Below are positions 1 through 7,854 of a DNA stretch of 64,000 nt, in pieces. Below the pieces are notes generated by a model. The model saw only the letters and a program-made list of their open reading frames with translations, ran no database searches and was not told the origin of the DNA. The translations under genes and the position numbers were made by a program. The stretch covers positions 1 to 64,000 of the forward strand of contig NASX01000007.1 of assembly GCA_002085155.1 (NCBI GenBank), given 5' to 3'. The first letter of the stretch is position 1. Each line of letters begins with the position of its first letter. This DNA comes from Sorangiineae bacterium NIC37A_2 (lineage in GTDB: Bacteria > Myxococcota_A > Polyangia > Polyangiales > Polyangiaceae).

Positions 1-72
1 CATCGCCACTCGCTGGGAATACAAGTCGTCGAACTTTCTAGGTTTCTTACGACTTGCCTGCGCCGTCATCAT
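1..72 (-). CDS. Start of an unidentified protein, cut by left edge
   Basis: An open frame without stops runs from tandem ATG codons at 72 and 69 to the left edge. The visible residues (MMTAQASRKKPRKFDDLYSQ, then RVAM) are hydrophilic with a basic patch, as expected for a genuine N-terminus. It lies downstream of cinA on the same strand and is separated from it by the 46-bp repeats. Only 24 codons are visible, so no family can be assigned and the call rests on frame openness and gene order alone. Confidence 0.4.
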   Translation of the reverse strand, partial: MMTAQASRKKPRKFDDLYSQRVAM

Positions 73-152
73 GCTTCGCCATTTTTGAAACGTGCTCTAG
101 ACGACTGGCGCCCGCGCGCACTCGGCGCGCCTTCGCTCGAAGGATGCGCATC

Positions 153-263
153 TGCGCTCGCGCTGGCGAGGGCATCTGGGGTCAGACGAGCCCGCGCCTG
201 CGCTCGCGCTGGCGAGGGCATCTGGGGTCAGACGAGCCCGCGCCTGCGCTCGCGCTGGCGAGG
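153..263. repeat. 46-bp tandem repeat, about 2.4 copies
   Basis: Copies begin at 153, 199 and 245, each with the start tgcgctcgcgctggcgagg. The first two continue through an identical remainder; the third stops matching after 263. The unit length is not a multiple of three and the block lies in the gap after the cinA stop, so it is not a coding repeat. There are no unique spacers, so it is not CRISPR-like. Confidence 0.85.
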
Positions 264-280
264 ACGTCGCTTTTTCTTGG

Positions 281-1039
281 TTAGACGAGCGAATCGGAGC
301 TCTCGTCGTATTCGACGACATACGGCTCAAGGGCGCTCTTGAGGTCGGTGAAAGCTCGCTCGAGGAGGGTCTCGTCTCGGGAATCTACTGTGATGCGCGT
401 CTTATAGACGGGGTGCTTGAAGCGTGGATAGGAGCCGATCATCACCTCGGGGTGAGCCAAGACGACTCGATCGAGTTCGTCTTTGATGGTGAGCTCGTCA
501 GCGTTGATGTGCAGCGACTGTGTGAAAAAGGGGCTCGGGCCGCGCAGGTGAGCGGCGACGGCTTCGAGTTTCTTGAGATAGAACTCAGGGACGCCCGGCA
601 GGAGCCAAACAGGCCCGACGACGATCACGGGCCAGAGGAGGCCCGGCGTGACAAGGAGCGTCGCCCCCTCGGGAAGGAGAGAGAGCCTCTGGTGGGACTC
701 GGAGAAGCTCGCCCCGTAATGGGTCGAGAACAGCTCGAGCATGCCCGGATGGGGTGCGAGGGGACGTCCCAGAGCTTCGGCGACGCCGAGCATGGTGACG
801 TCATCGTGGGTCGGACCGACTCCGCCGCTCGTGAAGACGACGTCGGCTCGTTCGACGGCCCGCTCGACGGCACGGCGGATTTCGATGGTTCGATCTGGGA
901 CGATTTCGATGCCGTCGAGGGAGATCCCGAGCCGGCGCAACGTACGAGCGAGTTCGAAGGAATTTCGATCCCGGACCTTTCCGGTCAAGAGTTCGTCGCC
1001 GATGGTCACCGCGCGCGCGGAGCGGACGACCTGGGTCAT
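281..1039 (-). CDS. cinA: CinA-type MoaB/MogA-fold (molybdopterin-binding-like) domain protein
   Basis: The 252-residue protein begins with the family block ITIGDEL-like (VTIGDELLTGK, residues 11-21), followed by TSGGVGPTHDD near residue 70, the nucleotide/molybdopterin-binding signature of the MoaB/MogA fold in the CinA N-terminal domain. The C-terminal CinA amidase (PncC, NMN deamidase) domain of full-length CinA is absent, so this is the stand-alone N-terminal form, related to pyrophosphatase-type enzymes. Its ATG overlaps the xseB stop by four bases (tcat at 1036-1039), so the two are translationally coupled. Substrate unknown. Confidence 0.88.
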   Translation of the reverse strand: MTQVVRSARAVTIGDELLTGKVRDRNSFELARTLRRLGISLDGIEIVPDRTIEIRRAVERAVERADVVFTSGGVGPTHDDVTMLGVAEALGRPLAPHPGMLELFSTHYGASFSESHQRLSLLPEGATLLVTPGLLWPVIVVGPVWLLPGVPEFYLKKLEAVAAHLRGPSPFFTQSLHINADELTIKDELDRVVLAHPEVMIGSYPRFKHPVYKTRITVDSRDETLLERAFTDLKSALEPYVVEYDESSDSLV

Positions 1040-1293
1040 GAATCGAGCTCGGTCAAAATGGGTTGGCCTGACTCGTCGAGCCCCAAGAGCTCCTCGATGC
1101 GCGCTTCGGCTTTGTCGAGCTCGGCCTGAGAAGCGCGGGAGAGCTTGATGCCCTCTTCGAAGCGAGCGAGGGACTCCTCGAGCGTGAGCTCGCCGGACTC
1201 GAGCTCGCCGACGATGGCGCTCAGTCGCGCCAGAGCGCCCTCAAAGGACAGTTTCGGCTCGGGGGCAGGGGGGCTGTTTTTTTTGGCAGACAT
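1036..1293 (-). CDS. xseB: Exodeoxyribonuclease VII small subunit
   Basis: The 85-residue protein has the XseB core LSFEGALARLSAIVGELESG, then LTLEESLARFEEGIKLSR and a coiled-coil-forming C-terminal helix, the normal size for the family. XseB binds the large subunit XseA to form exonuclease VII, which degrades single-stranded DNA. I chose ATG 1293 because homology starts about 15 residues later; the longer frame upstream is Arg/Ser-rich and unlike the family. xseA is not in this window, so the partner lies elsewhere. cinA follows with a four-base overlap. Confidence 0.92.
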   Translation of the reverse strand: MSAKKNSPPAPEPKLSFEGALARLSAIVGELESGELTLEESLARFEEGIKLSRASQAELDKAEARIEELLGLDESGQPILTELDS

Positions 1294-1366
1294 GACGGCG
1301 TCGTGAGCGGCGTGGGTCGCCCCCGCGAAATCAACCAGAGCGAGGATAGACGAGCGGGCCGCCTTG

Positions 1367-2392
1367 TCAGCCCTGGTCCTGAAACTGGCTCGAGAGCGCC
1401 TCCGCCGCTCTCTTTCGCAGCAGAGCGTCCGGGTCGAGATCGGCGGCGAGGGCAAGTGTACTCCGGCTCGCGGGGGTTCGGCCGGCTTGAACGAGGAGGG
1501 CAATGAGCGCCTTTCGCACCTCCGTGGACCACTCCGCGCGATAACGTTCCGCTACGGCGCCCGCGATCCAAATGCGCTCCTTCGGGCTCGACGTCGAGCG
1601 GAGGCGCGTCATGAGCGCTTGGCTGACGGCGAGCCGCGTCGCCGTCGAGTCATCTTGAAAAAGCGGCAAGAGAGCCGCGAGGGGGCCCGCGAGTTGTTTT
1701 TTTGTGAGAGGGGGGCTCGGCGGCTCGGATTTCTTCTTGTTCGCAGAGGGCGCTTCTTCTCCGAGAGCGCGGCGCGCGGCGGTTCGGGCAGGGGAGGGCT
1801 CGAGTCCCCGGGCGCGGGCCAAAAGGGCACGGCGGGCGAGAGGATCCGGGGAGCGGAGCAGAGCCATCGCCGCTGTGTCGACGGCGAGCCTGTCGATGCC
1901 CGGCGCGTCTCTCTTCGTCGGGTGGTCGAGGAGGGTCAAGAGCGCGAGAGTGAGAGAGTTATCGATATATGATGTTTGGTGGGCCCGGAGAGCGCGGGCG
2001 AGTTCGACGCGGACCAAGGCATCGCCGGTGCGCTCGGAATCCGCGGCTAACTCGAGCAAGGCGCGGCGGGAGATTTCGCTCGGCCGGGCCGAGACTCGAC
2101 GGACGTCGAGGGGGCTCCGGGGAACCTCGCGCGGGTCCGACAGAAGGCGCCGGAGGGTGCGCTCCGCCCAGAAGTTGTCGGATCCGTTGTCGGCCGGGGG
2201 AGCCGCTCGGGCTCCTGGGCAGCTCAACATGACGCCACCGCACAGGGCGAAGGCGCACCAAAACTGGAATCGGGTGCGCCCGACCGAGCATCCCGAGGGG
2301 CCCTCCTCGGGGGCCTGTCCGCCGGGAGCCTCCTGCCCGTGGGACGGGCGCGTGGGACGCTGCATTTTGGAGTTGTGTCCTAGAGCTCCCAT
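1367..2392 (-). CDS. Exported HEAT-repeat-like protein, function unknown
   Basis: The 341-residue protein has a long basic N-terminus, then a hydrophobic stretch (FWCAFALCGGVMLSC) ending in an Ala-rich cleavage-like site (GARAAPPADN), suggesting export. The rest is alpha-helical with repeated Leu/Ala/Arg segments such as RRALLELAADSERT and RKALIALLVQAGRT, typical of HEAT-like repeats. A Lys/Pro/Ser linker (residues 215-230) divides two helical halves. ATG 2365 is an alternative start giving a shorter N-region. It lies 73 bp upstream of xseB and diverges from murA. No enzymatic motif seen. Confidence 0.7.
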   Translation of the reverse strand: MGALGHNSKMQRPTRPSHGQEAPGGQAPEEGPSGCSVGRTRFQFWCAFALCGGVMLSCPGARAAPPADNGSDNFWAERTLRRLLSDPREVPRSPLDVRRVSARPSEISRRALLELAADSERTGDALVRVELARALRAHQTSYIDNSLTLALLTLLDHPTKRDAPGIDRLAVDTAAMALLRSPDPLARRALLARARGLEPSPARTAARRALGEEAPSANKKKSEPPSPPLTKKQLAGPLAALLPLFQDDSTATRLAVSQALMTRLRSTSSPKERIWIAGAVAERYRAEWSTEVRKALIALLVQAGRTPASRSTLALAADLDPDALLRKRAAEALSSQFQDQG

Positions 2393-2418
2393 CCCCTTTG
2401 TTGTAAGGCTCCCCGCCT

Positions 2419-3681
2419 ATGGATGCCATCCGAGTCCGAGGACAGCGTCAACTCCACGGGACGATCCCGGTCGGTGGCGCCAAAAACGCGGCGCTGCCGA
2501 TCTTGTGTGCGACCCTCCTGTCCGACGGCACGAGCCATCTGAAGAACGTCCCCGGCCTCCGGGACATCAATACGACGGCGGAGCTCCTCGGGGTGCTCGG
2601 TCGGAAGACCTCGGTCCAGATCCCCGAGGTGACCGTCGGTCCTTCGACGGGCGCTTTCGTTGAAGCTCCTTATGAGCTCGTTCGCCAGATGCGCGCGAGC
2701 GTGCTCGTGCTCGGCCCGCTTTTGGCCCGTCATGGCAAAGCGAAGGTTTCTCTCCCCGGCGGCTGCGCGATCGGGGCGCGCCCCGTCGATCAACACCTCA
2801 AAGGTCTCGAGGCCCTCGGCGCGACCATTCGCGTCGAACACGGCTACATCGAAGCGGAAGCTCCCCGTCTGCGCGGAGCGGAGATTGTCTTCGACCTTCC
2901 GACGGTCACCGGCACCGAGAACATCATGATGGCGGCGGCGCTCGCCAAGGGGCGCTCGACCCTCGTCAACTGCGCTCGCGAGCCGGAGGTCGAGGAGCTC
3001 GGCCGGGTGCTCAACAAAATGGGCGCGAAGGTGGACGGGGCCGGAACCAGCGTGATCCACATCACCGGCGCCGATGAGCTCGCTCCCTTCGAGCACGCGG
3101 TGATCGCTGACCGCATCGAGGCGGGCACCTTCATGGCCGCTGTTGGGCTCGCGGGGGGCAGCATCCTGCTCGAGCACGCGCCGATCGACGATCTCGAACC
3201 CGTCATCGTGAAGCTCCGCAAAGCCGGCCTCACCATCGAGCGCGAAGGTGACGGGGCGCGTGTGGAGCGTCTGGGACCGCTCTTGCCTGTCGATGTCACG
3301 ACCGCGCCACACCCGGGCTTCCCCACGGACATGCAGGCGCAGTTCATGGCGCTGATGACGCTCGCAGGAGGACGCTCCGTGCTCACCGAGACCATCTTCG
3401 AAAACCGCTTCATGCACGTGCCCGAGCTGAGTCGCATGGGCGCGCGCATCGAAACCCGCCACAACACCGCGCTCGTCGAAGGGGTCAAGGGCCTCTCGGG
3501 GGCTTCGGTCATGGCGACGGACTTGCGCGCGAGCGCGAGCCTGGTCATCGCCGGCCTGGTCGCTGAGGGCGAGACCATCGTGCGCCGCGTGTATCACCTC
3601 GACCGCGGTTACGAGTCGATTGAGAAGAAACTGGGTCGGGCTGGTGCTGACATCGAGCGCATCTCCCTCGAAGGACCGTGA
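2419..3681 (+). CDS. murA: UDP-N-acetylglucosamine 1-carboxyvinyltransferase
   Basis: First committed step of peptidoglycan synthesis: it transfers enolpyruvate from PEP to UDP-GlcNAc in the cytoplasm. The 420-residue length is standard. The N-terminal GGAKNAALP motif carries the conserved Lys (K22), and the catalytic Cys is present at residue 116 in [15 protein letters not shown], so the enzyme should be sensitive to fosfomycin, unlike Cys-to-Asp variants. The C-terminal [13 protein letters not shown] block is intact. The start is 26 bp from the divergent HEAT-protein gene; the 3' end overlaps hisG. Confidence 0.98.
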   Translation: MDAIRVRGQRQLHGTIPVGGAKNAALPILCATLLSDGTSHLKNVPGLRDINTTAELLGVLGRKTSVQIPEVTVGPSTGAFVEAPYELVRQMRASVLVLGPLLARHGKAKVSLPGGCAIGARPVDQHLKGLEALGATIRVEHGYIEAEAPRLRGAEIVFDLPTVTGTENIMMAAALAKGRSTLVNCAREPEVEELGRVLNKMGAKVDGAGTSVIHITGADELAPFEHAVIADRIEAGTFMAAVGLAGGSILLEHAPIDDLEPVIVKLRKAGLTIEREGDGARVERLGPLLPVDVTTAPHPGFPTDMQAQFMALMTLAGGRSVLTETIFENRFMHVPELSRMGARIETRHNTALVEGVKGLSGASVMATDLRASASLVIAGLVAEGETIVRRVYHLDRGYESIEKKLGRAGADIERISLEGP

Positions 3682-4316
3682 AGATGAGACCGCTAACGAT
3701 TGGGATCCCGAAGGGACGTATCCTCAAAGGGCTCGTGCCGCTCTTTGAGCGAGCGGGCATCGGGATGCGTGAAGTGTTCGCTGACGATCGCCGCTTGATC
3801 CGAGAGAGCGACGATGGATCGGTCCGTTTTCTCATGCTCAAGCCCGACGATGTGCCGACCTACGTCGAGTACGGTGTCGCCGACCTGGGAGTGAGCGGAC
3901 GGGACGTGCTGCTCGAGCGCGGGTACGAGCTTTACCAGCCCGTCGACCTGGGCATCGGTCGCTGTCAGATGGTGGTGGCGGGTCCCCCTGGAGTGCAAAT
4001 CGGGACCCGGCCGCGCGTCGGTACGAAATTCCCCCGCATCGCGACGGAGCACTTCGCGCGTCGGGGCATTCAGGCGGAGGTGATCTACATCTCGGGTTCC
4101 GTGGAGCTGGCGCCGCTCGTTGGTCTCTCGGACGTCATTGTCGACTTGGTCGAATCGGGCGCCACGCTGCGCGAAAACGGGCTCGAGGTGATCGAGCCGG
4201 TCCGGGACATCTCGAGTGTCCTTGTGGCGAACCGAAGTCTCTACAAGCTCCGCCACGCCGAGATTGCTCCTTTCGTCGAGCGACTCCGCGAGTTTTGCGC
4301 GAGCTCGAATCCTTAA
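3678..4316 (+). CDS. hisG: ATP phosphoribosyltransferase, short form
   Basis: First enzyme of histidine biosynthesis (ATP + PRPP to phosphoribosyl-ATP). Conserved blocks include [11 protein letters not shown] at the N-terminus, [13 protein letters not shown], and [20 protein letters not shown], which contains the PRPP-binding region. At 212 residues it lacks the C-terminal regulatory domain of long HisG. Short forms need HisZ for activity and feedback control, and hisZ is not in this window. The GTG at 3678 overlaps the murA stop; ATG 3684 is an alternative. The murA-hisG pairing recurs in several bacterial lineages. Confidence 0.96.
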   Translation: MKMRPLTIGIPKGRILKGLVPLFERAGIGMREVFADDRRLIRESDDGSVRFLMLKPDDVPTYVEYGVADLGVSGRDVLLERGYELYQPVDLGIGRCQMVVAGPPGVQIGTRPRVGTKFPRIATEHFARRGIQAEVIYISGSVELAPLVGLSDVIVDLVESGATLRENGLEVIEPVRDISSVLVANRSLYKLRHAEIAPFVERLREFCASSNP

Positions 4317-4346
4317 GCGACCGCGCTCTTTGGGCGAAAAATCTTG

Positions 4347-4374
4347 AGCTGCTTCGCGCGCTCGCGCGGCAGCT
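4347..4374 (+). terminator. Hairpin after hisG, likely terminator
   Basis: Outer arms agctgc (4347-4352) and gcagct (4369-4374) enclose a second stem cgcgcg (4355-4360 and 4363-4368), giving a GC-rich hairpin 30 bp past the hisG stop. No U-run follows, so termination efficiency is uncertain. Confidence 0.5.
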
Positions 4375-4447
4375 TGCGCGTGGAAGCGAACCCTCGGGAC
4401 CGTGCCTCTTTGGGGGGTCTGCGTGAGTTCACCTGCGTGAGCTGAGG

Positions 4448-4477
4448 CACGCCCGCACTTCGGTGCGTGGAGGCGTG
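4448..4477 (+). other. Hairpin with C(TTCG)G tetraloop
   Basis: Outer arms cacgcc (4448-4453) and ggcgtg (4472-4477) and an inner perfect stem cgcac/gtgcg (4454-4458 and 4463-4467) close on TTCG. In RNA this is the exceptionally stable UUCG loop. It lies in the 373-bp gap between hisG and the small gene at 4690, a gap with no convincing reading frame. Confidence 0.5.
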
Positions 4478-4526
4478 GAGCGGAGCACACGGGGGCCGCC
4501 GAGAGTTTCAGCTTCAGGCCATGGGG

Positions 4527-4550
4527 AGTGAATGCGTGAGGCGATTCACT
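4527..4550. promoter_or_regulatory. Dyad agtgaat/attcact, possible activator site
   Basis: A perfect 7-bp inverted repeat, agtgaat (4527-4533) and attcact (4544-4550), with a 10-bp spacer. Its centre is about 100 bp upstream of the sigma-54-like promoter at 4628-4643, the usual distance for an enhancer-binding protein. No protein can be named from the sequence. Confidence 0.4.
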
Positions 4551-4627
4551 GGCGGCCGCCGTCAATCGGCCTGGCGGCGACAGCGGCCAGAGGCCGCGCT
4601 TTGCGGCTTTTCTCGGCAATTCCCGCC

Positions 4628-4643
4628 TGGCACGCGGTTTGTA
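4628..4643 (+). promoter_or_regulatory. Probable sigma-54 (-24/-12) promoter
   Basis: The sequence tggcacgcggtttgta matches the sigma-54 consensus TGGCACG-N4-TTGCW at every defined position except one (T for C in the -12 GC). The spacing GG-N10-GT is correct. Transcription would begin near 4655, about 35 bp before the ATG of the small gene at 4690, which has its own GGAGA ribosome site. Confidence 0.65.
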
Positions 4644-4689
4644 CTTCTCCGCTCCGTCGACACGTTGTTCGACAGAGATAGGAGAAGTC

Positions 4690-4914
4690 ATGGACCATTC
4701 GAAGATGAAGTATGTGTATGTGATCAGTGGCAAGGGCGAGCGGAAGTTCTGGAGCAAGATCGGCGTCGCGTTCGTGAACCGAGACGGCTCTCTGAATTGC
4801 AAGCTCGAGTCGCTCCCCGTCGACGGCGAGCTTCACATCCGAGACGCTGCGGTTCGTGAAGACCGAGACGGCTCGACCTCTCGCCGAACCCCCAGTCTCG
4901 CGAGTGTGGGCTGA
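4690..4914 (+). CDS. Small conserved protein of unknown function (74 aa)
   Basis: ATG 4690 follows a good ribosome site (aggagaag, 4679-4686). The core, YVISGKGERKFWSKIGVAF then NRDGSLNCKLESLPVDGELHIRD, resembles a small beta-rich family found in many proteobacteria and plasmids with the pattern W.RIG.AF.NRDGS.N..L..LP..G.L..R. That family has no assigned function. The last 20 residues (DRDGSTSRRTPSLASVG) are not part of it. The gene sits behind the sigma-54-like promoter and ends 13 bp before the ComEA-like gene, so the two may be co-transcribed. Family resemblance is from memory. Confidence 0.75.
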   Translation: MDHSKMKYVYVISGKGERKFWSKIGVAFVNRDGSLNCKLESLPVDGELHIRDAAVREDRDGSTSRRTPSLASVG

Positions 4915-4927
4915 GGAGGGCGAGCTC

Positions 4928-5656
4928 ATGGCGATCGAGAATTCAGATCGGGATTGTTCCGTTCGACTCGAACCTGAGCGCCATGGAGACCTCGGGGAGC
5001 CGGTGCGCCGGCTCCCCGAGGCGCTCGCGATGCGGTGCCGAGAGTGGTCGCGGGCCCTCTGGGCTCCGGTGTACCTACGTTTGGGCCTGGGGGTCTTTAC
5101 GTTGGGCGCGATTGCCATGATGGGCGCCCGCGCGCAGGGAGAACCTCGAGGAACGGTTGTGGCGACGCTGGCGGCTCCCGGCGCTGAGCCGCGTCCGGAG
5201 CCTCCGGTGGCCCCTGTGGCTCCCGCCCCTTGCGTGACGGTGAGCGCTGGAAGTGGCCTGTCTGAGACGTCCGCTTCACCACAGGGGCGAGCGGGGAGCG
5301 GGATCGCAGAGGCCCCGCCTGCTCCTCGAAGCAGCGACGGGCGCATCATCCTGAACACCGCGACGGAGGCCGACTTCGATCGGTTGCCCGGCGTGGGCCC
5401 GAAGCGGGCGCAGGAGATTGTGAAACTCCGAGAGAGGCTCGGGCGCTTTCGGCGCGTCTCAGATCTGCTCAGGATCCGAGGGGTGGGCCCGAAGACTTTG
5501 AAGAAGTGGCAGGACCTCATCGTGCTCGATCCTCCGCCCGTCGAGGAGCCGAAGGCGCCTGAGGAGAAATCGGGCGCAACCGGCGATGCCCCGAGACCTG
5601 CTGGGGCCGGGGGCCCGAAGCCTGCCGAGCCTGCGGGGGCCAAGGGCTCCGGGTAA
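4928..5656 (+). CDS. ComEA-like helix-hairpin-helix protein, membrane-anchored
   Basis: ATG 4928 follows GAGGAGGGCGAGCTC, a better start than the upstream GTG inside the previous gene. Of 242 residues, a single hydrophobic segment (YLRLGLGVFTLGAIAMMGA, about residues 50-70) anchors the protein; a Pro/Ala-rich linker follows. A ComEA-type double HhH DNA-binding module (LNTATEADFDRLPGVGPKRA, then FRRVSDLLRIRGVGPKTLKK) lies near residues 140-195. A Pro/Glu-rich tail ends it. ComEA proteins bind incoming DNA in the periplasm for transformation; no other competence gene is adjacent, so uptake is inferred only from the domain. Confidence 0.85.
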   Translation: MAIENSDRDCSVRLEPERHGDLGEPVRRLPEALAMRCREWSRALWAPVYLRLGLGVFTLGAIAMMGARAQGEPRGTVVATLAAPGAEPRPEPPVAPVAPAPCVTVSAGSGLSETSASPQGRAGSGIAEAPPAPRSSDGRIILNTATEADFDRLPGVGPKRAQEIVKLRERLGRFRRVSDLLRIRGVGPKTLKKWQDLIVLDPPPVEEPKAPEEKSGATGDAPRPAGAGGPKPAEPAGAKGSG

Positions 5657-5740
5657 AAGGCTGTCCGAGCGCGCCCGAGGGATGCCCCGGAGCCTTGGGG
5701 GAGACATTTGCCCGTCGTGTTCTATGGTTTCCCGAGACCC

Positions 5741-6838
5741 ATGAAAACTTGGGGTGCTACCCAAACTCGGCGGGCGCACTTGAACGCCTGGGCCCACGGT
5801 GCTGCGGCGCTCGCGACTGGACTCAGCCGGGGCGCGCAGGCGGAACCCAAAGAAGCTGATCCTTCGCCGCAGAGTTTCATTGCGCGGCCGCCCGAAGGAT
5901 TCGTGCCTCTTTCCCGCCCCGGCGTTGTCGCTCAGGTGGAGGCGAAGGGGGACTACGCCTCGATGATGCAGCCGAACCTGCTGTGGCCGCGCCCGGAGAT
6001 TGCGCGTCGGCTCGTCGAGCGGGTGCTCATGGATCTCACAGGAGCTCCGAACCTCACCGCAGCCATGGCCCGTTTTGTCCACCCGGCGGACATCGTGGCC
6101 ATCAAGGTAAACGGCATCGGCGGACAGGTGGGCCACACCATGGCCGTCAATTTTGAGGTCATTTTGCCGATCGTGGAGGCCATCATCGAGGTCGGCGTTT
6201 CTCCTCAAAATATCACTATCTACGAGCAGTATCCGACGTTCTTGATGGGTACGCGGGTCAACGTGCGGGGCTATCGACTCCCAGAGGGCGTGAACGCCAC
6301 CTCACACAATAACCGCGACATGGTGATGCCGCGCGAGATGATCTTTGAGCGCATCCCGACGCGCTTCTGTCGCCAGCTCACGGACTCGACAGCGCTCATC
6401 AACATGAGCCTGATGAAAGACCACAGCATTTGTGGTTTCACAGGGGCCCTCAAGAACATCACCCAGGGCAGCATCGAAAACCCCCAGCAGCACCACGCCC
6501 ACGGCGCTTCTCCGCAGATCGCCGTCATCTACGCGCACCCCATCGTTCAGAGCCGCGCGCGCCTGCACATCACCGACGCCTTCAAAATCCTCTACGATAA
6601 AGGGCCCCTCGACGTGGATCCGCGGATGCGCGTGCCCCACGGCTCCGTCTACGCGAGCACCGATCCGGTCGCTCTCGACGCCATCGGCTACCAAGTGATC
6701 GACAAGGAACGAGTGGCCCGGGGGGGGCGAACTTTGGCTGCTTGGGGTCGTTCTCCTACCTACATTGAGCGCGCCGCCGATCGGGGTCTCGGCCTCCTCG
6801 AGCCGCGGTATGTGAAGCTTCTCAAGACCGTGATTTGA
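5741..6838 (+). CDS. DUF362 domain protein, exported (Tat-like signal)
   Basis: From ATG 5741 the protein has 365 residues, beginning with a twin-arginine-like signal (TQTRRAHLNAWAHGAAALAT, then Ala-rich cleavage region). A TTG at 5708 would add 11 residues. The body has DUF362 hallmarks: DIVAIKVNGIGG, the ALINMSLMKDHSICGFTGALKN region and DPVALDAIGYQVI near the C-terminus. DUF362 proteins are often linked to iron-sulfur or oxidoreductase contexts, but biochemical function is unsettled and no ferredoxin cysteine cluster is present. It lies alone between comEA and a lipoprotein gene. Confidence 0.82.
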   Translation: MKTWGATQTRRAHLNAWAHGAAALATGLSRGAQAEPKEADPSPQSFIARPPEGFVPLSRPGVVAQVEAKGDYASMMQPNLLWPRPEIARRLVERVLMDLTGAPNLTAAMARFVHPADIVAIKVNGIGGQVGHTMAVNFEVILPIVEAIIEVGVSPQNITIYEQYPTFLMGTRVNVRGYRLPEGVNATSHNNRDMVMPREMIFERIPTRFCRQLTDSTALINMSLMKDHSICGFTGALKNITQGSIENPQQHHAHGASPQIAVIYAHPIVQSRARLHITDAFKILYDKGPLDVDPRMRVPHGSVYASTDPVALDAIGYQVIDKERVARGGRTLAAWGRSPTYIERAADRGLGLLEPRYVKLLKTVI

Positions 6839-6972
6839 AAGGGTCGGGGCTCATTTGCGGGGCAGAGCCCGCCTCTTCGAAGGTCGGCAAAGGAGCGCGT
6901 CCACACCCCCGCCCAAGGCTCTGGCGCAGCTTGCCGAGGGCCAAGGAAGGCGACAGGTATGAGGACAGTACC

Positions 6973-7794
6973 ATGGTGGTGCGGCCAGAGTCGGTTTCAG
7001 GTTTCCGGTGGCGCGGGCAGTGGGTGCGCCTGTCCCGACTCTTGGCCGTCGCATTTTTTCCGGGGCTCATCGCCTGTGGTCGCGCAGCGTCGCCCTCCGC
7101 GGACCTCGGTGCTCCCGGCCCGCTCCTCGGAGCTCAAGCCGTAGCCGCGCGGGGCGACGTGGTGACCCGCTTCGCGAAGGTGGGCCCGTCGAAGCAGAAC
7201 TCGCTCGACCCTGCTCCTATCGAACCCGAGCTCCCGAATCTGGATTCGCACCAGGGGGCTCTCGAGCGCCAGCTCGGCGCTCCTTGGGGACAGCAGACCG
7301 ATCGCGACGGGTTGGCGGGTTTTCCTCTCATCGACGCGGGCAACTGGCGCCGGGTTCGTTACCACGGCGTGCCGACCTTCACAGCCTTCACCTACGGAGA
7401 CGAACATCACTCCATCACCGCTGCCTTCTCGGTCCCGGTCGAAGGGGAACCTTCGAGCCGTCGCTGTATGGCGAAGTTTGAGGCGAGAGCGATTCGTGAG
7501 TTCGAAGCTCTCGGTGGAAAGCGCGGGCCGATTCGGGAGACGAGCGGGCGCTATCGTGACCAAGAGCTCCTGATCCATACGGCGGACGGTGAGCTCTCGA
7601 TGTTCTTCACGACCTATCGCTTCTCGGTGGCCTGGGCGGCGTACCCGGGATACGAGGGCGGATGTGTCGTCTATTCGGCGGGGGTTCTTTGGGGGGATGA
7701 CCCGAAGCTGGCGCAGAAGGTCCGCGATCGCTGGGTGCGAGAAGGCTTCGAGCGCTTCGTGCCCCACACCGTCGAGCTACCGGTGCGCCGCTGA
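6973..7794 (+). CDS. Lipoprotein of unknown function
   Basis: ATG 6973 gives 273 residues with a signal peptide ending in a lipobox (FFPGLIAC, Cys about residue 34). After a Pro/Ala-rich spacer the domain has several aromatic residues and Gly-rich strands (YHGVPTFTAFTYGDEHHSIT, FFTTYRFSVAWAAYPGY), suggesting a beta-rich fold. Two later Cys could form a disulfide. I recognise no family. The stop codon is inside a small palindrome that is copied again 42 bp downstream. Confidence 0.75.
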   Translation: MVVRPESVSGFRWRGQWVRLSRLLAVAFFPGLIACGRAASPSADLGAPGPLLGAQAVAARGDVVTRFAKVGPSKQNSLDPAPIEPELPNLDSHQGALERQLGAPWGQQTDRDGLAGFPLIDAGNWRRVRYHGVPTFTAFTYGDEHHSITAAFSVPVEGEPSSRRCMAKFEARAIREFEALGGKRGPIRETSGRYRDQELLIHTADGELSMFFTTYRFSVAWAAYPGYEGGCVVYSAGVLWGDDPKLAQKVRDRWVREGFERFVPHTVELPVRR

Positions 7795-7846
7795 GCGGCG
7801 GACGCGGGCGCGCTCCCACTACCGGTGCGCCGCTGAGCGGCGGACG
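7777..7846. repeat. Duplicated 28-bp palindrome-containing element
   Basis: Identical 28-bp copies occupy 7777-7804 and 7819-7846. Each contains cgccgctgagcggcg, a perfect 6-bp stem around TGA. In the first copy that TGA (7792-7794) is the stop codon of the lipoprotein gene. The block separates two convergent genes and may act as a two-way terminator. Confidence 0.75.
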
Positions 7847-7854
7847 AACGACGT

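Noticed and set aside
153-263. CRISPR-like array
   Set aside because: No unique spacers; it is a plain tandem repeat of 46 bp.
413-1129. Plus-strand open frame of 238 codons over cinA and xseB
   Set aside because: It is antisense to two well-supported genes and its product is acidic and low-complexity with no family features.
2380-3597. Minus-strand frame of 405 codons opposite murA
   Set aside because: Shadow of murA in GC-rich DNA; Arg/His/Glu-rich and no recognisable domain.
3693-4802. Minus-strand frame of 369 codons covering hisG and the gap to 4690
   Set aside because: It covers hisG in antisense and the noncoding gap; composition is random and unlike any family.
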